From contig NZ_JACXWX010000058.1 of NCBI RefSeq assembly GCF_014764505.1, forward strand, positions 1 to 32,724: a DNA stretch of 32,724 bases. Reading direction: 5' to 3'. The DNA comes from Phormidium tenue FACHB-886. GTDB taxonomy: Bacteria > Cyanobacteriota > Cyanobacteriia > Elainellales > Elainellaceae. How positions within the stretch are numbered: the first letter of the stretch is position 1; every line of letters starts with the position of its first letter. The notes beneath the pieces were generated by a model, which did not search any database, had not been told where the DNA came from, and saw only the letters and a list, made by a program, of their open reading frames with translations. A program made the translations under genes and the position numbers. Shown piece after piece: positions 6,283-14,166 of the stretch.

Positions 6283-7296
6283 TCATTTGGGCTGGATTGA
6301 GTTTGGCTCTGCCAAGTAGGGAAATTGGGGTCGTAAGCCAGCGGGCTTACCCACTCGGTCTGAGAAGGGGGTATTTGCCAGCAGGCTCAAAATCACGTCG
6401 GCTGTATCATCTGCCAGTGCTCGCCCATTTCTGCCAGCAAACCCATAGCTAGTCGGTAGCTGCGGATTGTAAGTGAGCACATCAGGAAGGAGAAACTGTA
6501 CGACCTGCTGTCCGTAAGCTTGAGGATCAGTCGTCGTGCCCGCGAGGTGAGTGACCTTGGCAGTGAATGCGGCGATCGCCTCCCCGTATTTGGCAACATC
6601 CTCGTGTGGCAGAGATTTGTTATAGGCATCCTTCAGATGCTCGTCTTGAATGAACACTTGCTGAACCAGAGGCACCGCCGCTCGGTTGATGGTCTTCCAC
6701 TTGCCTTCGTGCTGAATGGTTGTGGTTCCCCAAAGCTGCATCGTTTCAGCGCTGAGAGCTGCGTTGGGCAGTTCTAAGACGATCGCGGTCACATTATGCC
6801 CTGCCAAAGCGTTTTCAGCCGTATCAAACACGCTGGGATCGAACCGATTCTCCTCTAGAATCAGCTTGGCGAATTGCCCAAACCCTCCCAAATTAAAGAA
6901 GAATGGATCAGCGACCAGCCCTGCCCAAAGTCGTCCTCCGTGATCGATCGGAGTGATTTCGCCCGTATTGCCTGCTGCAATGAGTTTGCCATCACGGCTG
7001 TATTCGGCGGCAGCACTGCCCTCCAATCGACGCAACTCGATCCGCTGAATGCCGCTGGAATCAGGCTCTCCAAAAGTGACACGGTAATCAAGGTCTTCGA
7101 TCACGTCAGCATTGGTATCGATTTTGAAATCATACAGCGCGCCTGCTCGAAAGGTAGTCGGTGATACTTCACCTGCCAAAGGATTAACCGCCATGATCAA
7201 AACAGTAGTGTCTGTATCGCCTGCGAAGACATAGACATCGGTAATGTCTACTCGTCCATCTTCCTTGGCAGTGGGGGAATCGAGATGGTGTGACAT
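6283..7296 (-). CDS. DUF4331 family protein
   Basis: The N-terminus MSHHLDSPTAKEDGRVDITD and the following VYVFAGD are hallmarks of DUF4331, a bacterial family of about 300-450 residues with unknown function. It has a beta-rich fold and often conserved N-terminal His/Asp residues that may bind metal. The ATG at 7294-7296 is the likely start: AAGGAG lies ten bases upstream, and the motif normally begins the domain. The frame is open for 30 more codons upstream, but those codons copy the start of a globin gene (separate entry). No signal peptide is seen in the chosen form, so the protein appears cytoplasmic, unlike its secreted neighbour. It lies 100 bp downstream of the secreted-protein gene and about 50 bp upstream of the PTOX gene, same strand. 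Confidence 0.85.
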   Translation of the reverse strand: MSHHLDSPTAKEDGRVDITDVYVFAGDTDTTVLIMAVNPLAGEVSPTTFRAGALYDFKIDTNADVIEDLDYRVTFGEPDSSGIQRIELRRLEGSAAAEYSRDGKLIAAGNTGEITPIDHGGRLWAGLVADPFFFNLGGFGQFAKLILEENRFDPSVFDTAENALAGHNVTAIVLELPNAALSAETMQLWGTTTIQHEGKWKTINRAAVPLVQQVFIQDEHLKDAYNKSLPHEDVAKYGEAIAAFTAKVTHLAGTTTDPQAYGQQVVQFLLPDVLTYNPQLPTSYGFAGRNGRALADDTADVILSLLANTPFSDRVGKPAGLRPQFPYLAEPNSIQPK

Positions 7297-7332
7297 AAAT
7301 TGTGTACTCCTTCGTTCATGTTTCGTTGAACG

Positions 7333-7386
7333 TTGTTCCGCAACTTGGGCAAAACTCGTTTTTAGAAGTTCGACATTGAGAGACAT
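7333..7386 (-). pseudogene. Remnant of a globin gene start
   Basis: In frame upstream of the DUF4331 start is a frame beginning MSLNVELLKTSFAQVAEQ. The intact globin at 16648-17103 begins MALNIELLEQSFEQVKAR, so 11 of the first 16 residues agree and most changes are conservative. Homology ends after about 18 codons, and the remaining 12 codons contain the DUF4331 ribosome site. A deletion joined a lost globin gene to the DUF4331 leader. Translation from this upstream ATG would make a 367-residue fusion. Confidence 0.7.
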
Positions 7387-7395
7387 TTGATTCCA

Positions 7396-8193
7396 TTACT
7401 GAGGTTGCACACTGTAGGGAAGGCTTAAGTCTCCTGAATCAACGCTGTACACCTGGTACACGCCCAGCATCGGCAGAGCATTGTTCGTCGCGTTCACTTG
7501 CAGGTAGGCAGCCACTCCATCAAATTTGAAGTCTGTTTTGGAGCCAATCCGCGAGGCTGGAACTAAGACCTTAAGTGTGTTGCCGTTTAACATCACCGGA
7601 AATCCAGGAGAGTCAAAATACATCGGCATATCTGGATGGGTCGGTGGCATCACAATATTTGAGTCTGTTGGGCTGAACTGTTTGACGGATAGTCCACCCG
7701 GTACACGATCGTCTTCATTGAGCACGACCCAATGACTGTGATACATAACGCCATCATCGGCAGGGTTCAAGTTATTGTTTTCATCCCACAGTGGGGTGTC
7801 ATCGAAATCAGGATGGGAAGTGGCTGCTAATGCCACAATTCCTTCGGTTGAGCTAAAGCCGACATCTTCTGCTTTCAAGGTAGTTGGGAACACGTATGCC
7901 AATACGGATGCTCCATCTGTGCCCTCTTTGAGTTGTGGTACAGTTCTACCCGCCGTTCCTTTGACGGTTTGTTCAAAGACAAGCAGATCCATATCCCTGA
8001 GATAGTGCACGCTCGTACCTTCTATTTCCAAATCAGATGATTGAGCGGTTGGAGTAATGGCAGATGTCGATTGAGCGATTGGGGTTGAAGCGACCTGAGA
8101 TATTGGGTGAGCACTCAGTTTAAGCGTAGGATATGAAATCCACAGAACGAGAGTTAAACCGATGCCAAATAAGGCAGTAAAAAGACGGCTCAT
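7396..8193 (-). CDS. Secreted protein of unknown function, partner of DUF4331
   Basis: The 265-residue product has a signal peptide: MSRLFTALFGIGLTLVLWIS with cleavage probably near LSAHP or slightly later. A low-complexity Ser/Thr/Gln linker follows, then a beta-rich domain with conserved-looking blocks EGTSVHYLRDMDLLVFEQ, GTAGRTVPQ, GFSSTEGIVALAATSHPDFD and MYHSHWVVL. His-containing blocks (TSHPDFDD, YHSHW) could bind metal. No named family is recalled, though similar proteins seem to accompany DUF4331 genes in cyanobacteria. The start with GGAG nine bases upstream (ATG 8191-8193) is chosen over an open extension to 8271. It is the first gene after an AraC gene and its phased direct repeat, so AraC control is likely. 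Confidence 0.75.
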   Translation of the reverse strand: MSRLFTALFGIGLTLVLWISYPTLKLSAHPISQVASTPIAQSTSAITPTAQSSDLEIEGTSVHYLRDMDLLVFEQTVKGTAGRTVPQLKEGTDGASVLAYVFPTTLKAEDVGFSSTEGIVALAATSHPDFDDTPLWDENNNLNPADDGVMYHSHWVVLNEDDRVPGGLSVKQFSPTDSNIVMPPTHPDMPMYFDSPGFPVMLNGNTLKVLVPASRIGSKTDFKFDGVAAYLQVNATNNALPMLGVYQVYSVDSGDLSLPYSVQPQ

Positions 8194-8470
8194 AGCAAAC
8201 TCCTGTTGCTTAGAAATAGTGATTGAGAATTGAGCAAAGAGATGGAAAGACGCGATTTGCCTGTGCCCCATTTAAGGCAGGATTAAGTTGTTGGGTTCTA
8301 AGTTGTTCCAAATTCCAGACTCAAAGCGATTTACGGTTGTGTTGCAAAACGGTATTGGGGATAGAAGTCTCGAACCGAAAATTGATGACAAGCAGCAAAA
8401 GCTTGAACGCTAATATGCTCTTCTCTGTCTGATGCTGGCTGCATTGAATTTTCTTTGTTTTATCTACCTG

Positions 8471-8534
8471 AAGTGTATGAGTTCTACTACTCAACTTCTT
8501 TCAGGTTCTTACAACGATTTATCAGATTCTTATG
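8471..8534. promoter_or_regulatory. Phased direct-repeat site, copy 1 (candidate AraC operator)
   Basis: TTCTT cores lie at 8496, 8506 and 8527, within ACTTCTTTC, AGGTTCTTAC (8503) and AGATTCTTAT (8524). The last two repeats are exactly 21 bp apart, two helical turns, as expected for tandem AraC half-sites. An AGTGTA block lies 20-25 bp further toward the target gene. The same arrangement occurs after the second AraC gene and beside the third AraC remnant. It sits between this araC gene and the secreted-protein gene. Confidence 0.6.
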
Positions 8535-8537
8535 AAA

Positions 8538-9419
8538 TTAGCGAACCTGCCTGGGTGTCATTCCCGTGAATCGCTTAAAGTGTTGCGTCAAATGGCTTTG
8601 GCTGGAGAAGCCGACTTGTAAGGCAATGTCTGCGATCGCTAAATCCGTCTTACTCAACATCACTTTCGCCTGTTCTACCCGCTGTTGAATCACATACTGG
8701 TGCGGCGAAATCCCCATCGCCTGTTTGAATAAATTGGCGAAGTAAGTGGGGCTGATATTGATCACGCTTGCCAGTTCAGCCAGGGATAAATCTTGATTCA
8801 GGTGAGTGTGAATATAGTCAATAGCTTGCTGCAATTGCGTACGAGTTAAGCTTCTGTTCTCAGGCGTGATGATTTGTGCAACCTCAGAATAGTGCCGCAA
8901 GAGATGAATGGTTAACGCTTGAGTCAAGGATTCGATATATAATCGCCCCATCATGCCATCTGAACGCATCTCAGACAAAAGCAGCATGGCGATCTGCTGA
9001 AGATTCAGATCCTGTTTGGCGAAATGGTTTGTGAGCTCGACCCGCTTTGTATCTATTTCAGATGCTTGGGCAACTTGTCTAACCAGCTCCGGCTGTAAGT
9101 GAATATGCAGTTTTGTCTCGAATGAGTGACTTGTTGAACAACGCCAGTAGATTGGTTTTCCAGCAGGAACTAAAAGGCTGTCCCCGTTCTGAAAGATTAT
9201 TTCATGTAGGCGATCGTCAGACCTCAAATGAAAATGTGTGGGATGTTGCAGGGGTAAGATCAGCCAATGATTAGACAGGGCAGGAAGTTCTCCTTCTTCT
9301 GTTTCACCCGGAGTTGTAGAGTGTTGATGCTGCTCAACCAAGATGCCATTCCAGCCCATTTGCCGACTGGACAACACCGAAGTTTTATGATCAAACCGTT
9401 GGCTACGTTCACTTGGCAT
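8538..9419 (-). CDS. AraC-family transcriptional regulator (copy 1)
   Basis: This 293-residue regulator has an N-terminal cupin-like sensing domain (about residues 1-165, with HPTHFHLRSDDRLHEIIFQ and GDSLLVPAGKPIYWRC) and a C-terminal double helix-turn-helix. The first HTH is at about 205-235 (LSLAELASVINISPTYFANL), and the second ends in FSSQSHLTQHFKRFTGMTPR. The start is the ATG at 9417-9419 with GGAG nine bases upstream; an open extension to 9455 lacks such a site. It is closely related to the second AraC at 12198-13085 along its whole length, so the two are recent duplicates. It probably activates the downstream secreted protein-DUF4331-PTOX genes through the repeat at 8496-8533. Confidence 0.92.
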   Translation of the reverse strand: MPSERSQRFDHKTSVLSSRQMGWNGILVEQHQHSTTPGETEEGELPALSNHWLILPLQHPTHFHLRSDDRLHEIIFQNGDSLLVPAGKPIYWRCSTSHSFETKLHIHLQPELVRQVAQASEIDTKRVELTNHFAKQDLNLQQIAMLLLSEMRSDGMMGRLYIESLTQALTIHLLRHYSEVAQIITPENRSLTRTQLQQAIDYIHTHLNQDLSLAELASVINISPTYFANLFKQAMGISPHQYVIQQRVEQAKVMLSKTDLAIADIALQVGFSSQSHLTQHFKRFTGMTPRQVR

Positions 9420-9769
9420 GAGACAGTCTCCTGAGTGCAAGATATAAAGACACAAACCGCACTATTAAGGGGGAACGGGACAACCAAGCAATGGTGAGCC
9501 AAAATCAACAGGGAATAGACCGAAATTGTCGGATCTGAGTACTCAAATCATAGCTTTTTGTATCACTTTTCATCATTGCAAACTTTTGGCGATCGGCATT
9601 ACTTCACAGCAGAGCTTGTTGTCATAGCAGAGTTTGCTGCTTCAATAATCAGGTTGGCAACCTCTCCTGGGTGAGATATGGCTCGACAGGAACGACTAAT
9701 TGAATGTGTTGCCAGTGGAACGCATAGACTCCTTTAAAAGCAATTAGCCTCCACTGGCGAACGTTTCGG
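9420..9769. other. Intergenic region upstream of araC copy 1
   Basis: These 350 bases contain no intact gene. The perfect palindrome TGAGTACTCA lies at 9536-9545 within GATCTGAGTACTCAA, a 15-mer that recurs at 32349-32363. Around 9608-9720 the minus strand reads ISHPGEVANLIIEAANSAMT before a stop, which has the look of the end of a decayed gene whose family I cannot name. Confidence 0.45.
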
Positions 9770-10549
9770 TCAGGTTACTGTAAATCCGCCATCAATTACT
9801 AAGGGTTGTCCAGTGATGTAGCTGGCAGCATCAGAGCAAAGAAAAACGACAGCTTGAGCAATTTCTTCTACCTGTCCTATACGCCCCATCGGAACCGTAG
9901 ATGCAAAATCATCAGCCGTGATACCCATTCGATCAAGGCTACGATCGAGCATCTCAGTCGCAGTAGCACCGGGGGTAACCGCATTAATCCGAATGCCCTG
10001 CTTGGCATAGTCTAACGCTGCCGCTCGTGTCAGTCCCATGACGGCATGTTTACTCGCGGCATATGGAGATGCCCATGGAAACGCAATCAACCCTGCTAAC
10101 GAAGAGGTATTGACGATAGCGTAAGCGCTACGAGAGTCGTTCGCCCCGGCTCCTTGAGTCAGCATTTGCTGAATTTCATATTTCATGCACAAGAACAGTC
10201 CTCGTGTGTTAATTGCCATCAGTTTGTCAAAGTCTTCGATCGATTGCTCGTGCAGAGGTTTTGGAAGTGCCTCTATGCTCGCGTTATTAAAGGCAAAGTC
10301 GAGTCTCCCAAACTTCTTGACGGTGGTTTGCACAAGCGCTTTTATCTCGACTTCGTTCGAGACATCCGATCGCACAAACAAACAGTCAATGCCAGCATCT
10401 CGTAGCTGAGCTTCCGTTGCTTTACCTTCTGGTTCGCGTCGTCCTGAGAAAACCACTTTAGCTCCTGCAACACCGAATGCTTTAGCAGTTGCCTTGCCAA
10501 TTCCCGAAGTTGCTCCCGTAATCAAAATCACTTTATTTTCAAGTTTCAT
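9770..10549 (-). CDS. Short-chain dehydrogenase/reductase (glucose 1-dehydrogenase-like)
   Basis: This 259-residue classical SDR starts [18 protein letters not shown] (nucleotide loop at residues 11-18). It has R37-R38 after the second strand (SGRREPEG; suggests NADP), NNAS in place of NNAG near residue 89, NTSSLAG with the catalytic Ser, YAASK with Tyr and Lys, PGATATEM, and the C-terminal signature [14 protein letters not shown] of the FabG/GDH subgroup. The substrate is unknown. AGGAGAAAACG precedes the ATG. The gene for a 132-residue unknown protein ends 22 bp upstream on the same strand, so the two are probably cotranscribed below the cupin and AraC copy 2. Confidence 0.92.
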   Translation of the reverse strand: MKLENKVILITGATSGIGKATAKAFGVAGAKVVFSGRREPEGKATEAQLRDAGIDCLFVRSDVSNEVEIKALVQTTVKKFGRLDFAFNNASIEALPKPLHEQSIEDFDKLMAINTRGLFLCMKYEIQQMLTQGAGANDSRSAYAIVNTSSLAGLIAFPWASPYAASKHAVMGLTRAAALDYAKQGIRINAVTPGATATEMLDRSLDRMGITADDFASTVPMGRIGQVEEIAQAVVFLCSDAASYITGQPLVIDGGFTVT

Positions 10550-10570
10550 CGTTTTCTCCTTTGTTGCTGT

Positions 10571-10969
10571 TTAAGGTAGCTTTTGATTGCTTGAGTACTT
10601 GCAAGTGTAGATTTCAACGAAATACTCTAGCGGTTGTAGTAGTTTGTCGATCGTTGGATCATCAGATTTAAGGATGCCGCGATCGCTGCTCCAGCAATGC
10701 CTCCACCATTCAGGATTGTGATTACAAAGTGCTTGCAGTAAATGCGGGTAGGAATCGTCAAATGCCGCGTTTAGGCTATGCTTGCCTGCTAATCTCGGCT
10801 CCTGACGCAGCTTGCGAATGGCGAGGCAACAGAGTCGCAGGTAGGATGTCATTTTTAGCTGTTGTGGCGTCTTGGTCAGTAACTTAGTTCTTGCATAATT
10901 GAGCAAATGGACAACCTCTTTGTCGAGGTCTGTAGAACAAAATTCAATGGTTTGGGTTGCGGTTAACAT
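10571..10969 (-). CDS. Protein of unknown function (132 aa)
   Basis: I do not recognise this protein. It is mostly helical by composition, with LLNYARTKLL, YLRLCCLAIRKLRQEPRLAG and ALCNHNPEWWRHCW as distinctive pieces, and has several Cys and Trp residues. No signal peptide or membrane segment is present. It resembles small cyanobacterial proteins of unknown role. Its position just before the SDR gene suggests cotranscription, but no functional link can be read from the sequence. Confidence 0.6.
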   Translation of the reverse strand: MLTATQTIEFCSTDLDKEVVHLLNYARTKLLTKTPQQLKMTSYLRLCCLAIRKLRQEPRLAGKHSLNAAFDDSYPHLLQALCNHNPEWWRHCWSSDRGILKSDDPTIDKLLQPLEYFVEIYTCKYSSNQKLP

Positions 10970-10999
10970 AGTTCAAAACTCGAGTTGCACCTAAGTCAT

Positions 11000-11260
11000 C
11001 TAAAAGCGAGTGCAAAATTGACGGGTGTGTAGCACTGCTTCACCATGTTCGGGAATCCACGCTGCCCACTGATCCTCTGATACCTGACAAAGTAGCAGTG
11101 CTTCGTCAAAACTAAAGGTGCTGGGAAGTTCCAAAAGGTGTACCCAAGTATCAGCCTGGAACGCCTGCTGCGACGATTTGAGGTGAGACTGGTTTGACGA
11201 CTCCAGATTCTACTTTTGAGGTCGAACACCGAAATCTTGTATGCAGGAATTAAGTTTCAT
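11000..11260 (-). pseudogene. Small gene interrupted by one in-frame TAG
   Basis: The frame from ATG 11258-11260 to TAG 11000-11002 encodes 86 codons with one internal TAG at 11210-11212 (codon 17). The downstream part looks like real protein: TWVHLLELPSTFSFDEALLL, then CQVSEDQWAAWIPEHGEAVL. No other frame here looks coding. The first codons (ACGATGAAACTT) copy the start of the SDR gene at 10549, so the 5' end may be a duplicated SDR start fused to an unrelated small gene. The downstream part may begin at a non-ATG codon instead. Family not recognised. Confidence 0.5.
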
Positions 11261-11388
11261 CGTTTTGTTTTCCTTCCTGATAGACAACACAATCAAGGCT
11301 GGCTCATCTCTAGCAAACAGCCTTATTCAAATCTTTAATACAGCTATAGATAGGGGGAAATCTTTCCTGTCTGCGATCCCCTTCTTAG

Positions 11389-11952
11389 TTACTGAATCCG
11401 TTTCTTTCGCGGTACTCCGAAGCCCGGGTAGTGGGGCAACAGTTCTGCCGTTTCTTCTGGAGTCAGCATCTTGACTCCGTACTTGGCAGCTAGCGCGATG
11501 GCGGGGACTGGATCGGAAAGCGCGTATGTGGTTGCGCTCGCAGGTAGTTCCATGCTGGTGGACGGACTCGACATCGCTTCAAAGTACCCGTCCAGACCGT
11601 GTCCGTCCGGACCACCCGGTTGCAACAGGGCGAGAAACCGGAGGGTAGGCGACAGGTAGTAGAACGCGTGCGCCTGGTTCCGGGGGAGGAAGATCGTTTC
11701 GCCTGCTCGCACTGTTCGGACTTCGCCCATGCAGTACACCTCCAGTTCGCCTTCTAGAATGTAATACACCTCATCCTGGTCATAGTGGAGATGGGGCGGC
11801 GGCTCATTTCCCGGTTTCATCCGCAGCTCCAGAAGAACAAAGCGGTTTTCGGTCTCGACCGATGTCACAAGAAAAGACATGAGACTGCCCATGTAGGACC
11901 GGGTGGTCTCCCTGACCGCGCTACGAACGAAGAAATCTGCTGACTGTTTCAT
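11389..11952 (-). CDS. Cupin-domain protein (quercetin dioxygenase-like)
   Basis: The 187-residue product has a single cupin barrel. The first motif is PGNEPPPHLHYDQDEVYYIL with HxH and the following Glu (two His and one Glu as metal ligands). The second motif is GETIFLPRNQAHAF with the fourth ligand His. An extended C-terminus (DGYFEAMSSPS and PEETAELLPHYPGFGVPRKK) is typical of the quercetin 2,3-dioxygenase/AraC-neighbour cupins that follow this arrangement. It could be a metal-dependent dioxygenase or isomerase; the substrate is unknown. The ATG at 11950-11952 fits the family better than an upstream start at 12021. Codon use looks more GC-rich than in neighbours, a hint of transfer. It is the first gene below AraC copy 2 and its operator-like repeat. 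Confidence 0.85.
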   Translation of the reverse strand: MKQSADFFVRSAVRETTRSYMGSLMSFLVTSVETENRFVLLELRMKPGNEPPPHLHYDQDEVYYILEGELEVYCMGEVRTVRAGETIFLPRNQAHAFYYLSPTLRFLALLQPGGPDGHGLDGYFEAMSSPSTSMELPASATTYALSDPVPAIALAAKYGVKMLTPEETAELLPHYPGFGVPRKKRIQ

Positions 11953-12128
11953 GATTTGATCTCTGATATTAATGTGAACGTCGTATTCACAATTGGTTTT
12001 GAGGTGATTTAAGTCTTGCAACTCAGTCGTTGCAATTGTTTATATAAATTCAATAGATGTATGAGAACAAGTTATGTATTGCTCTGTGCGGAGAAGTTTG
12101 TATGGGATTCTCCTGATTCTTTACACCT

Positions 12129-12191
12129 AAAGTGTACTCAGTTCCAATACTCAACTTCTTTCGGGTTCTTACAATGATTTGTTAGATTCTT
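12129..12191. promoter_or_regulatory. Phased direct-repeat site, copy 2 (candidate AraC operator)
   Basis: TTCTT cores at 12156, 12166 and 12187 reproduce the 10/21-bp spacing of copy 1 exactly, with matching context (ACTTCTTTC, GGGTTCTTAC, AGATTCTTAT) and an AGTGTA block on the target side. It lies between AraC copy 2 and the cupin gene, so it is a candidate activator site for the cupin unit. Confidence 0.6.
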
Positions 12192-12197
12192 ATGAGG

Positions 12198-13085
12198 TTA
12201 GCGAACTTGCTTGGGTGTCAATCCGGTAATTCGCTTGAAGTGTTGTGTTAAGTGGCTTTGGCTGGAGAAACCCACTTGTAAGGCAATGTCTGCAATCGCC
12301 AAATTCGTTTTCGACAGCATCACTTTTGCCCGTTCCACTCGCTGTCGAATCACATACTGATATGGGGAAATCCCCGTAGCTTGTTTGAACAAATTAGCAA
12401 AGTAAGTGGGGCTAATATTGATGACGCTTGCCAGTTCAGCTAATGACAAATCTCGATCGAGGTGAGTGTGAATATAATCGATCGCTTGCTGCAATTGGGT
12501 ACGAGTTAAGCTTCTGTTCCCCGATGTAATGACTTGTACAACCTCAGAGTAATGTCGTAGCAGATGAATCACTAAAACTTGAGACAATGATTCAATATAT
12601 AATCGCCCCATCAGACCGTCTGAACGCAATTCAGCTAAAAGCAGCATGGCGACATGCTGAAGATTCGAGTCCTGCTTACCGAAACGATTCACAAAGTTGA
12701 GCCGCTTTATATCCATTTCGGAAGCCTCAGCGACTTGTCCGATCGCCTCTGACGGTAAGTGAATGTTCAGCATTGAACGACAGGTATCAGTTCTGTGGCA
12801 GTGCCAGTAGCTCGGTTGTCCTGCCGGAATAAAAATGGTGTCCCCCTTTTGAATTGTTGATTCATGCAGGCGATCGTCACGCTTCTGAGTCAAAGGAGCG
12901 GGTTGTCCTAGGTGTAGGATAAACCAATGATCGGATAGGGCAGGAAGCTCAAATTCACTTGAAGTTGGAGCATATTGATACTGTTCAACTAAGACACCAT
13001 TCCAGCCCATCTGCCGACTAGATAATATTGGAGATGTATGCAAGCGTCGGCTGAGGTCGAGTGGATTAATCAGGTTGCTAGTCAT
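12198..13085 (-). CDS. AraC-family transcriptional regulator (copy 2)
   Basis: The 295-residue protein is a close paralogue of the AraC at 8538-9419. They share SSRQMGWNGVLVEQ near the N-terminus, DDRLHES and GDTIFIPAGQPSYWHC in the cupin-like sensor domain, and a nearly identical C-terminal double HTH (LAELASVINISPTYFANLF and GFSSQSHLTQHFKR). Differences cluster in the sensor half, which suggests a changed ligand with a conserved DNA site. A third copy of the operator-like repeat lies just upstream of its ATG (13083-13085), so autoregulation or regulation by a lost third AraC is likely. Downstream, on the same strand, come the cupin, a broken gene, an unknown gene and an SDR. Confidence 0.92.
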   Translation of the reverse strand: MTSNLINPLDLSRRLHTSPILSSRQMGWNGVLVEQYQYAPTSSEFELPALSDHWFILHLGQPAPLTQKRDDRLHESTIQKGDTIFIPAGQPSYWHCHRTDTCRSMLNIHLPSEAIGQVAEASEMDIKRLNFVNRFGKQDSNLQHVAMLLLAELRSDGLMGRLYIESLSQVLVIHLLRHYSEVVQVITSGNRSLTRTQLQQAIDYIHTHLDRDLSLAELASVINISPTYFANLFKQATGISPYQYVIRQRVERAKVMLSKTNLAIADIALQVGFSSQSHLTQHFKRITGLTPKQVR

Positions 13086-13098
13086 AAATCTTTACTCA

Positions 13099-13160
13099 AA
13101 GTGTATAAAGTTTGAATGCTTGACTTCTTTCGGATTCTTACGACGATTTATCAGATTCTT
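13099..13160. promoter_or_regulatory. Phased direct-repeat site, copy 3 (candidate AraC operator)
   Basis: TTCTT cores at 13125, 13135 and 13156 again show the 10/21-bp phasing (ACTTCTTTC, GGATTCTTAC, AGATTCTTAT), with AGTGTA near 13100. This copy ends less than 20 bp from the AraC copy 2 start codon, so a promoter overlapping it would directly drive that gene. Confidence 0.6.
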
Positions 13161-13166
13161 ATGGTG

Positions 13167-13192
13167 TTAACGAATTTGCTTGGGTGTCATTC
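13167..13192 (-). pseudogene. Last codons of a third AraC gene
   Basis: Next to repeat copy 3 the minus strand reads GMTPKQIR and TAA. This matches the ends of the two intact AraC proteins (GMTPRQVR and GLTPKQVR). Homology stops after eight codons. Together with the adjacent repeat this shows a third araC unit, deleted except for its 3' end. Confidence 0.7.
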
Positions 13193-13292
13193 CCTATCTC
13201 GCTCAGAGATTGGGCAACGAAAGAAACAACTGCCGATAAGAGGCTTCAGAGAATCTTTGCGAATTCGCTAAAACCTCTTGGAAACGAGAGAA

Positions 13293-14009
13293 CTACGAAA
13301 GATAAAGGCTCCAATTTTGTTGAGCGGTTTCAGGATCGGCTGCAACGTGTTCGGCACAGTTGAGACGAAGATGACGATCGCCAAAGGCTGCATTGACCAA
13401 CGCACAATGATGGGGGCGTTCCGAATCTGGATACCGATTGGGCTGAAAGAATTGACAAGTGACACACATTTTTGCCACTGAAACTTGTCCTTGTTCCTGA
13501 AGCTTGCGAATCATCTTAATCAGCCCTCGCAGGAAGATGACTTGCTCCTCCTCCGATAGTTCATCTACTGTATTCAGCAGAAAATTAGACCAGGATGTGG
13601 TTTGGGCGGCGGCTTGTTGTCCTTGAGTGGTCAATGTAATCGCGATCGCTCGTCCATCGGCTGGCGATCGCGTTTTCTGCACTAACCCTTTCTCGACTAG
13701 CGAAGTGACCGCATCACTTGCCGTCGCCGCCGTGACTGCCAAATTTTTTGACACTTCCGTCAACCGCATCCCAGCGTTGCCCTTGTCAATCAGCAGCGCC
13801 AGAATTTGCCCTTGAGTCGGCGTTAACCCTTGCTGCCCGGCATCCTGCCAAGACTGACTTTTCAGCGCTAGCCCAATTTTCTCCAGACCAATCAAGATGT
13901 GTTGCTCGATCGCAGTTGAGGCATCAAAGGGATTAGCGATGACACCCGCATTTGGCTGTTCGGCGGGAAGGGCTGATTCTGTGTTGCGATCGGGCTGAGA
14001 GTTATTCAT
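13293..14009 (-). CDS. MarR-family regulator with Cys-rich C-terminal extension
   Basis: The 238-residue protein has a poorly conserved N-terminus, then a MarR domain at about residues 35-170: LTPTQGQILALLIDKGNAGM, MRLTEVSKNLAVTAATASDA as the HTH and KTRSPADGRAIAITLTTQG as the wing. A C-terminal extension reads MCVTCQFFQPNRYPDSERPH and HCALVNAAFGDRHLRLNCAE. Its spacing C-x2-C-x16-C-x15-C, with several His, suggests a zinc or iron-sulphur/redox site. Related MarR proteins with this tail occur in other bacteria, but I know of no defined signal. ATG 14007-14009 is preferred to an in-frame GTG at 14030. It lies downstream of, and on the same strand as, the globin-to-Tpx operon, about 160 bp after it. 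Confidence 0.88.
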   Translation of the reverse strand: MNNSQPDRNTESALPAEQPNAGVIANPFDASTAIEQHILIGLEKIGLALKSQSWQDAGQQGLTPTQGQILALLIDKGNAGMRLTEVSKNLAVTAATASDAVTSLVEKGLVQKTRSPADGRAIAITLTTQGQQAAAQTTSWSNFLLNTVDELSEEEQVIFLRGLIKMIRKLQEQGQVSVAKMCVTCQFFQPNRYPDSERPHHCALVNAAFGDRHLRLNCAEHVAADPETAQQNWSLYLS

Positions 14010-14166
14010 GGTACTGACGGTGTAAGGCACTGAATCAGTGAGAGCGGCTGCAAGCGCAGCTACGAGTCATTTCTTCCTGAATTATGGCTGTACTGTGGTT
14101 GAGCAGGAGTAGTAACGATCCTACAACGATAGCCACTTCTAGCGCAGTAGGACACAAATTCTCGAT

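Noticed and set aside
8281-8325. Direct repeat TAAGTTGTT in the leader of the secreted-protein gene
   Set aside because: Only two short copies without dyad symmetry or counterpart near the other AraC targets.
10996-11229. 77-residue minus-strand frame starting MFDLKSRIWSRQTS
   Set aside because: Its residues look like an out-of-frame translation (many Arg/Ser); the neighbouring frame, interrupted by one TAG, has the protein-like sequence.
13200-13292. Open frame continuing 31 codons after the TAG of the second marR gene
   Set aside because: About a one-in-four chance for an open run of this length, and the family normally ends near this stop, so I do not count it as read-through.
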